Assembly: GCF_011603255.1 (NCBI RefSeq)
Contig: NZ_JAANCM010000002.1
Span: 186,001-250,000 of the forward strand
DNA: 64,000 nt
From: Ferranicluibacter rubi
Lineage (GTDB): Bacteria > Pseudomonadota > Alphaproteobacteria > Rhizobiales > Rhizobiaceae
Direction: 5' to 3'
How positions within the stretch are numbered: position 1 is the first letter of the stretch; each line of letters starts with the position of its first letter. A program made the translations under genes and the position numbers. Shown here piece by piece: positions 55,100 to 64,000 of the stretch. The notes beneath the pieces are model-generated. The model saw nothing but the letters and a program-made list of their open reading frames with translations, was not told the origin of the DNA and searched no databases.

Positions 55100-55444
55100 A
55101 TGGCTGTTTCACTCACGTTCGACATCACCGGCATCCAGCCGGATATCGGCGCTCCGGCGGAGGATCGCCTGATCTCCGGCGACCCGGAATTCCGCACATG
55201 GAACATCGAGGAAGCCCCGGGCGGTCTCTACGCCGGCATCTGGGAAGCGACGCCCGGCAAGTGGCGGATCGTCTATGAGGAGTGGGAATACTTCCACATC
55301 CTCTCCGGTCACTCCATCGTCACCGGCGACGACGGCCAGACCTTCGACCTGAAGACCGGCGACAGCCTCATCCTCAGGCCCGGCTTCAAGGGAACCTGGG
55401 AAGTGCTTGAAACGACTCGCAAGGATTACGTGATCCGGGTTTAA
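55100..55444 (+). CDS. cupin-domain protein
   Basis: 114 residues; a small double-stranded beta-helix of the YgiD/DUF861 type. GLYAGIWEATPGKWRIVYEEWEYFHILSGHSIVTGDDG contains likely metal ligands (Glu, His), and FDLKTGDSLILRPGFKGTWEV is the second motif. Coupled to metY; substrate unknown. Confidence 0.88.
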   Translation: MAVSLTFDITGIQPDIGAPAEDRLISGDPEFRTWNIEEAPGGLYAGIWEATPGKWRIVYEEWEYFHILSGHSIVTGDDGQTFDLKTGDSLILRPGFKGTWEVLETTRKDYVIRV

Positions 55445-55466
55445 TGGGCGTCGGCGCGGCGGAGCT

Positions 55467-56732
55467 TCACCCCCACGCCAGATCCAGTCGCTCCAGCCCG
55501 TGGAAGTGATAGCTGTCCTTGAAAACAGGCGTCTCGGCAAGCCGCAGCGCTGGCAAGCGTTCGAAGAGGATCGGCAGGGACAGCTTGAGTTCCAGCCGGG
55601 CGAGCGGCGCGCCGATGCAGAAATGGATGCCGGCGCCGAAGGAGAGGTGGGGGCCTTCGTTGCGGTCCGGGCGAAAGGTCGAGGGATCGCTGAACCGGCG
55701 CGGATCGACATTGGCGCCAGCCAGCATGAGGCCGATCCGGTCGCCCTTCTTCAGGGTGATGCCATCTTCGAGCTCGATATCGGACAGAGCATGGCGCTGG
55801 AAGATGTGGAGAGGGGCGGCGTATCGCATGCACTCCTCCACCGTCCGCTCCGTGGCGGTGTCGTCGGCGAACAGTGCGGCCGGGTCGGCACCTGTCTGCA
55901 GGATGGTCGCGACGGCATTGCCAAGCTGGTGCACGGTCGCCTCATGGCCGGCATTCAGCAGGAGAACGGCGGTCGAGACCAGCTCGTCGTCCGTCAGCCG
56001 CTCGCCGTCCTTTTCGGATGTGATCATGTGGGTCAGGAGGTCGTCGGCGGGATTGTCGCGCTTCCAGGCGATGATGCCGCGGAGATAGGCGTCGAACTCG
56101 GCCGACGCACGGTTGGCGTCGTGTTCCGTTTCCTCCGAGGGGTTGAACACGTACATCTTCACCATGCGGTGCGACCAGTCGAGCAGGCTCGGCGTCATGT
56201 CGAGCGGCACGCCGAGCATGCGCGCGATCACCGTGACGGGCACGATCTCGGCATAGGTTTTCAGGAGTTCGACACGCCCATCTCTCTCGAAACCGTCGAT
56301 CAGGCGGTGACAGAGCGCAGCGATCTCCGGCCGCAGGGCTTCGACATGCCGTGAAATGAAGGCACGGTTGACGAGCGTGCGCAGACGGGTGTGCGCCGGC
56401 GGCTCCAGCTCCAGCAGCGAATGATGCTCCAGCCGGTCGAAATCGGCGAGATGCGGCTTCGGATCGGGGAGGCCCAGCTCCTCGCGCGTCGCCACATGCA
56501 GGATCTGGCGGCCGAAGCGGCGGTCGCGCAACAGTGCATTCACCTGGTCGTAGCCCGTGAAGAACCATTGTCCGGGCTCTTCCCAGTAGAAGGCGGGGCA
56601 GGCGGCGTGCAGTGCGGCATAGGTCGGCAGCGGATCGCGGTAGAAGGCGGGATCGCGGATATCGAGCCGCACGCGCCGCGTGGCGGCATCGATGATGGCG
56701 GGGGACGGGGCGGAGAGCGTGGCAGTCGGCAT
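55467..56732 (-). CDS. cytochrome P450
   Basis: Heme monooxygenase of the bacterial soluble class. 421 residues. I-helix LLNAGHEATVHQLGNAV, ExxR in EECMR, and the heme-binding loop LSFGAGIHFCIGAPLARLELK with axial Cys. The I-helix Thr (AT) of oxygen activation is present. No ferredoxin or reductase gene is adjacent. Substrate unknown. Confidence 0.93.
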   Translation of the reverse strand: MPTATLSAPSPAIIDAATRRVRLDIRDPAFYRDPLPTYAALHAACPAFYWEEPGQWFFTGYDQVNALLRDRRFGRQILHVATREELGLPDPKPHLADFDRLEHHSLLELEPPAHTRLRTLVNRAFISRHVEALRPEIAALCHRLIDGFERDGRVELLKTYAEIVPVTVIARMLGVPLDMTPSLLDWSHRMVKMYVFNPSEETEHDANRASAEFDAYLRGIIAWKRDNPADDLLTHMITSEKDGERLTDDELVSTAVLLLNAGHEATVHQLGNAVATILQTGADPAALFADDTATERTVEECMRYAAPLHIFQRHALSDIELEDGITLKKGDRIGLMLAGANVDPRRFSDPSTFRPDRNEGPHLSFGAGIHFCIGAPLARLELKLSLPILFERLPALRLAETPVFKDSYHFHGLERLDLAWG

Positions 56733-57113
56733 GGCATGTCCAGTATGGGCGAGGACCGCGGGAATGTTTGCGGTCGGATGCGGTAGAGGAGACCTCGATC
56801 GGGAGATAAGGATGCGTCGTCGAGCCTGCGCGCGCCAAACCTCCCGGAATGTTGGTCGTGCGACAGAAGACGGTCCGTATTGCTTGCTTGTCAAGATCAG
56901 CCTTTCCGCCCGCACGGTCCTGCCCAACTTTGGGCGGCCCGCTGCGTCACTGGTTTTGTCGTGCGGGTGCATCTGTCGGCGGTCGGTGACGTTCGGAATG
57001 CTGCTCTCCGCGCACGGCCGCCGCCTTGTCTTGCGCCACGTCCTCGCTATCTCCAGAGGCACGGACACGACCACCCCGACCCGAAGCATCCAAGAGCCAA
57101 GGTGAGCCCCGCC
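56733..57113. other. divergent intergenic region
   Basis: 381 bases between the divergent P450 and EEP genes. An open frame crosses it but shows no family similarity. No clear promoter, repeat or hairpin seen. Confidence 0.4.
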
Positions 57114-58043
57114 ATGTCGCAAAAGCCAGCCAAGCCCACCCGATTCCTGAAAGCCGGTAAGACGGCCGGTGGGTTGCTTGCAGCCCTGCGGGCCCGGCGT
57201 GTGCCGCTGCTTGGCCGGGAGGCTTCAGCCAATGCGCGCGATGATGGAGCGCGGGGCGATACGGTGGTCGCCTCCTACAACATTCACAAATGCGTCGGCA
57301 CCGACAAGCGCTTCGACCCCGGCCGGATCATGGATGTGATCTGCGAAATCGACGCTGATATCATCGCGCTGCAGGAGGCCGACCAGCGCTTCGGCGAGCG
57401 GGCAGGGCTTCTCGATCTCGAGCGGCTGCATCGCGATTGCCACCTCCTGTCGGTGCCGATTGCGGCTTTCTCGCCGAAGGGCCATGGCTGGCACGGAAAC
57501 CTGCTGCTGGTGCGCGAAGGGGCCGTCGCCAAGGTCAGCCAGCTGAAGCTGCCGGGCGTCGAACCGCGCGGTGCGCTGGTGGTGGATCTCGACCTGAAGC
57601 ATGGTCCGCTGCGCATCATCGCCGCCCATTTCGGTCTGTTGCGGCATTCCCGTGGCCAGCAGGCGCGCGCCATTCTCGCGGCCATCGAGGAGGCCGAGGA
57701 GCGTCCGACGCTGCTGATCGGTGACCTCAACGAATGGCGGATCGGCAAGCGCTCGGCGCTATCGCTGCTCAGCCCCATCTTCGACCATTCGATTTCGGCC
57801 GTCCCCAGCTTCCCCTCGCGCTACCCGCTGCTGGCGCTTGACCGGGTGATGGGCAGCCCGCATACGCTGGTGACGCATGTGGAGGTGCACAACTCGACTC
57901 TCTCGCGCGTCGCATCCGACCATCTGCCGCTGAAGGCGCATATCGATCTGCAGGCGGCGCTTTCGACCCGGAAGGACCTCGCTGAGGGGGCCGCACCCCA
58001 GACCGAGACGATTTCGACGGACACGACGTTGCAGGCCCGATAG
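57114..58043 (+). CDS. endonuclease/exonuclease/phosphatase family protein
   Basis: 309 residues. EEP-fold motifs: VVASYNIHKCVGTDKRFD, ADIIALQEADQRF, AAHFGLLRHSRGQQA, LLIGDLNEWR and VASDHLPLKAHI. The last includes the catalytic SDH-like motif. Substrate (nucleic acid, lipid or phosphate ester) is not evident. It is followed by the PLD gene after 53 bases, suggesting a phospholipid link. Confidence 0.87.
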   Translation: MSQKPAKPTRFLKAGKTAGGLLAALRARRVPLLGREASANARDDGARGDTVVASYNIHKCVGTDKRFDPGRIMDVICEIDADIIALQEADQRFGERAGLLDLERLHRDCHLLSVPIAAFSPKGHGWHGNLLLVREGAVAKVSQLKLPGVEPRGALVVDLDLKHGPLRIIAAHFGLLRHSRGQQARAILAAIEEAEERPTLLIGDLNEWRIGKRSALSLLSPIFDHSISAVPSFPSRYPLLALDRVMGSPHTLVTHVEVHNSTLSRVASDHLPLKAHIDLQAALSTRKDLAEGAAPQTETISTDTTLQAR

Positions 58044-58096
58044 GCACCCGTGACGATCCCGACTGCCAGACCCACCCAGAGGCCCGCGTCCGCTCC

Positions 58097-59653
<1,557 letters not shown>

Positions 59654-59802
59654 CGCCACTTTCGGGCAAGCGGCTCTCGTTAACGTTATAGATGGCAGCC
59701 GACTTGAAGTGCCTACCTCTGACACTCTATGTAAAGGGGCAGAGATATTCGAATGATTCCGATACGCGAAGTGTTCGCGCATTCATGAGACGAAGGGCTG
59801 AC

Positions 59803-60435
59803 ATGACAAATCCCGTTGATACCGCTATGGCGCTCGTGCCGATGGTCGTCGAGCAGACCAACCGTGGCGAACGCTCCTACGACATTTTTTCGCGCCTCCT
59901 GAAGGAGCGCATCATCTTCCTCACCGGCCCTGTGGAAGATCATATGGCAACGCTGGTCTGCGCCCAGCTTCTCTTCCTCGAGGCTGAAAACCCGAAGAAG
60001 GAAATCGCGATCTACATCAACTCGCCGGGCGGCGTGGTGACGGCCGGCATGGCCATCTACGATACGATGCAGTTCATCAAGCCGGCCGTATCGACGCTCT
60101 GCGTCGGTCAGGCGGCGTCCATGGGCTCGCTGCTTCTGGCCGCTGGCCACAAGGACATGCGCTTCTCCACGCCGAACGCCCGTATCATGGTGCACCAGCC
60201 CTCCGGCGGGTTCCAGGGTCAGGCCTCCGACATCGAGCGTCATGCCCGCGACATCCTGAAGATGAAGCGCCGCCTGAACGAGGTGTACGTCAAGCATTGC
60301 GGACGGACCTATGAGGAGGTTGAACAGACGCTTGATCGTGACCACTTTATGACCTCTGATGAGGCCCTCGCTTGGGGCGTGATCGACAAGGTCATCACCT
60401 CTCGCGAGGCGATGGAAGCAGCCGTCGAAAGTTGA
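59803..60435 (+). CDS. clpP: ATP-dependent Clp protease proteolytic subunit
   Basis: 210 residues. Catalytic Ser about 106 ([11 protein letters not shown]) and His about 131 ([10 protein letters not shown]) are intact. It forms the tetradecameric protease used by ClpX/ClpA. The ATG at 59803 gives [28 protein letters not shown]; earlier starts are less likely. clpX follows 295 bases on. Confidence 0.97.
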   Translation: MTNPVDTAMALVPMVVEQTNRGERSYDIFSRLLKERIIFLTGPVEDHMATLVCAQLLFLEAENPKKEIAIYINSPGGVVTAGMAIYDTMQFIKPAVSTLCVGQAASMGSLLLAAGHKDMRFSTPNARIMVHQPSGGFQGQASDIERHARDILKMKRRLNEVYVKHCGRTYEEVEQTLDRDHFMTSDEALAWGVIDKVITSREAMEAAVES

Positions 60436-60730
60436 TCATGGCTTTTGTGTCGCAAATGATGCATTTGTGACACAATTGTAACTTTCAAGGGTCTTTATCC
60501 CGAGACCAAAGCCGTTACTATCGACCGTTAATGCTATGTTGAGTTCTCGCAATCTAGCATCCGGTTTTTCGGTGGGAGATAAGTTGCCGCCGGTGCGCGC
60601 GAAAGCGCCGCCGGTTCGTACTCCCGGAAGCAAAGCACATTGACGCCGAACGGCGCGACAGTCTGCGGAGCGGTTTGAGTGGTTCGTTGCGTCCCGCAGG
60701 GGACGCGCGGCGTGCTGGAAGGAAAGTGAA

Positions 60731-62008
60731 ATGAGCAAAGTCAGCGGCAGCAGCGGCGGTGACTCCAAGAATACCCTTTATTGTTCCTTCTGCGGCAAGA
60801 GCCAGCACGAAGTCCGGAAGCTGATTGCCGGACCGACCGTTTTCATCTGCGATGAATGCGTCGAACTGTGCATGGATATCATCCGCGAGGAGAACAAGAC
60901 CTCGATGGTGAAATCCCGCGATGGCGTTCCCACGCCGCAGGAAATCATCAAGGTTCTCGACGAATACGTGATCGGCCAGCAGCAGGCCAAGCGCATTCTG
61001 TCGGTCGCCGTCCACAACCATTACAAGCGCCTGGCGCATTCGGCCAAGGGCAGCGACATCGAGCTGGCCAAGTCGAACATCATGCTCGTCGGCCCCACCG
61101 GCTGCGGCAAGACCTATCTCGCCCAGACGCTGGCCCGCATCATCGACGTGCCCTTCACCATGGCCGATGCGACGACGTTGACCGAAGCCGGTTATGTCGG
61201 CGAGGATGTCGAAAACATCATCCTGAAGCTGCTTCAGTCGGCCGACTACAATGTCGAGCGCGCCCAGCGCGGCATCGTCTATATCGACGAAGTCGACAAG
61301 ATCTCGCGCAAGTCCGACAACCCCTCGATCACCAGGGACGTCTCGGGCGAAGGCGTGCAGCAGGCGCTTCTGAAGATCATGGAAGGCACGGTCGCCTCCG
61401 TTCCTCCGCAGGGTGGACGCAAGCATCCGCAGCAGGAATTCCTGCAGGTGGACACGACCAACATCCTGTTCATCTGCGGCGGCGCCTTCGCCGGCCTCGA
61501 CAAGATCATCTCCGCCCGTGGCGAGAAGACGTCGATCGGCTTTGGTGCGTCGGTCAAGTCTCCCGAAGACCGCCGTGTCGGCGAAGTCCTGCGCGAGTTG
61601 GAGCCGGAAGACTTGGTGAAGTTCGGCCTCATCCCCGAATTCATCGGCCGTCTGCCTGTGCTGGCGACGCTCGAGGATCTCGACGAATACGCGCTGATCC
61701 AGATCCTGTCGGAGCCGAAGAACGCCCTGATCAAGCAGTATCAGCGCCTGTTCGAAATGGAAGACGTGGAACTGACCTTCCACGAGGACGCGCTGCGCGA
61801 AATCGCCAAGCGCGCCATCATCCGCAAGACCGGCGCCCGCGGGCTTCGCTCGATCATGGAGAAAATCCTGCTCGACACGATGTTCGAACTGCCGACGCTC
61901 GAAGGCGTCCGCGAAGTCGTCATCTCCGACGAAGTCGTCAAAGGCTCAGCCCGCCCGCTCTACATCTACTCGGAGCGCACGGACGAGAAGGCCAACGTTT
62001 CGGCCTGA
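60731..62008 (+). CDS. clpX: ATP-dependent Clp protease ATP-binding subunit ClpX
   Basis: 425 residues. The N-terminal zinc finger has [12 protein letters not shown] and CDECVELC; the AAA+ domain has Walker A GPTGCGKT, Walker [11 protein letters not shown] and the GFGA loop of the IGF/processivity region. AGGAAAGTGAAATG gives the start. Confidence 0.98.
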   Translation: MSKVSGSSGGDSKNTLYCSFCGKSQHEVRKLIAGPTVFICDECVELCMDIIREENKTSMVKSRDGVPTPQEIIKVLDEYVIGQQQAKRILSVAVHNHYKRLAHSAKGSDIELAKSNIMLVGPTGCGKTYLAQTLARIIDVPFTMADATTLTEAGYVGEDVENIILKLLQSADYNVERAQRGIVYIDEVDKISRKSDNPSITRDVSGEGVQQALLKIMEGTVASVPPQGGRKHPQQEFLQVDTTNILFICGGAFAGLDKIISARGEKTSIGFGASVKSPEDRRVGEVLRELEPEDLVKFGLIPEFIGRLPVLATLEDLDEYALIQILSEPKNALIKQYQRLFEMEDVELTFHEDALREIAKRAIIRKTGARGLRSIMEKILLDTMFELPTLEGVREVVISDEVVKGSARPLYIYSERTDEKANVSA

Positions 62009-62471
62009 TGTGATTTGAAGAATGAAGGAAGGGGGCCCGCAGCGATGCGGGCCCTTTTTCGTTGGGTGGAGAGATATGGGCTGGGACTTGCGGCTACGGC
62101 GGGCAAGATGACGTTCAAGCCCCATCTCAACTGCTGGCATTGGCAACAGGCCGGCAACCTGTCGAAATCGTTGAGCATGTCCACTCCCTCATTCCGCCAT
62201 TGCTAAATCACCCCGGCAGCGCGATGATATGACGGTTTCGTGTCTTGGGCCGGTGGTTCGAATCATGAGGCTTGAGGTCGCGCGGCAAGGTCCGCGACAG
62301 TCACGTAGCCTCTACTGTGCGATACGCTTCGATTGCCGTTGGGTCAGGCCGTCGAAGGGTTGAAAACGGGTCTCGCAACCTCCACTTCTGACAGTGGAAA
62401 AAGTGATGACCGGAAGCACCCTTGACGTGCTTCGGGTAACGCTCCCGGAAACGGGACGGAAAGGAAATGAC
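62009..62471. other. clpX-lon intergenic region
   Basis: 463 bases with the clpX terminator at the left. No gene seen. A heat-shock-type promoter for lon would be expected here, but I could not place one with confidence. Confidence 0.45.
62033..62059 (+). terminator. rho-independent terminator after clpX
   Basis: GGGCCCGCA-GCGA-TGCGGGCCC, a 9-bp perfect stem, followed by TTTTTC. Confidence 0.87.

Positions 62472-64000
<1,529 letters not shown>

Overview
The window looks like a chromosome segment of a Rhizobiaceae alphaproteobacterium (Rhizobium/Agrobacterium/Shinella type). The backbone is GC-rich. The gene order glyA-nrdR-ribD-ribE-ribH-nusB, H+-pyrophosphatase, bamE, plsX-fabH-ihfA-merR, rplM-rpsI and clpP-clpX-lon is typical of that family, as are the BA14K protein, DUF2842 and the type-2 ArgC. 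Both ends cut genes: glyA lacks its start and lon lacks its end.

Layout. 1-13.9 kb is housekeeping: one-carbon metabolism, riboflavin synthesis, nusB, a MarR-GNAT fusion regulator with a perfect palindrome before its start, hppA, bamE, the yceD-like/plsX/fabH/ihfA/merR lipid cluster. 14.7-31.2 kb is a 16.5-kb integrated element. It sits in the 3' end of tRNA-Pro(GGG) and is bounded by a 48-bp direct repeat. 31.4-42.0 kb holds a BA14K protein and a compact polysaccharide cluster (two GT4 enzymes, O-antigen ligase/polymerase, initiating phosphoglycosyltransferase, Wza-like export protein, Wzz/BY-kinase-like protein, FemAB/CelD-like acetyltransferase) that resembles the unipolar polysaccharide/glucomannan loci of the family. 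42-64 kb is backbone again: phosphoesterase, ctaA, argC, speB, an acyltransferase, rpsI-rplM, enoyl-CoA hydratase, DMT exporter, CoA-binding protein, diguanylate cyclase, metY plus cupin, P450, EEP nuclease, PLD enzyme, clpP, clpX, lon.

The integrated element is the most interesting part. From attL it carries a P4-type tyrosine integrase, an AlpA-like regulator and a lambda-O-like replication protein whose own gene contains four 24-bp iteron-like repeats. A block of small reverse-strand genes follows, then a promoter/operator region, a run of strong hairpins, an HK97-type major capsid gene and a P27-type small terminase. Further on are a few phage-like genes, a low-GC dGTPase (a known anti-phage activity), a second AlpA-like protein, an XRE repressor with a divergent palindromic control region, a tRNA-like sequence and a membrane-anchored unknown protein beside attR. 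I see no large terminase, portal, prohead protease or tail genes. The layout therefore fits a capsid-encoding phage satellite (cf-PICI-like) better than a complete prophage, although a decayed prophage cannot be excluded.
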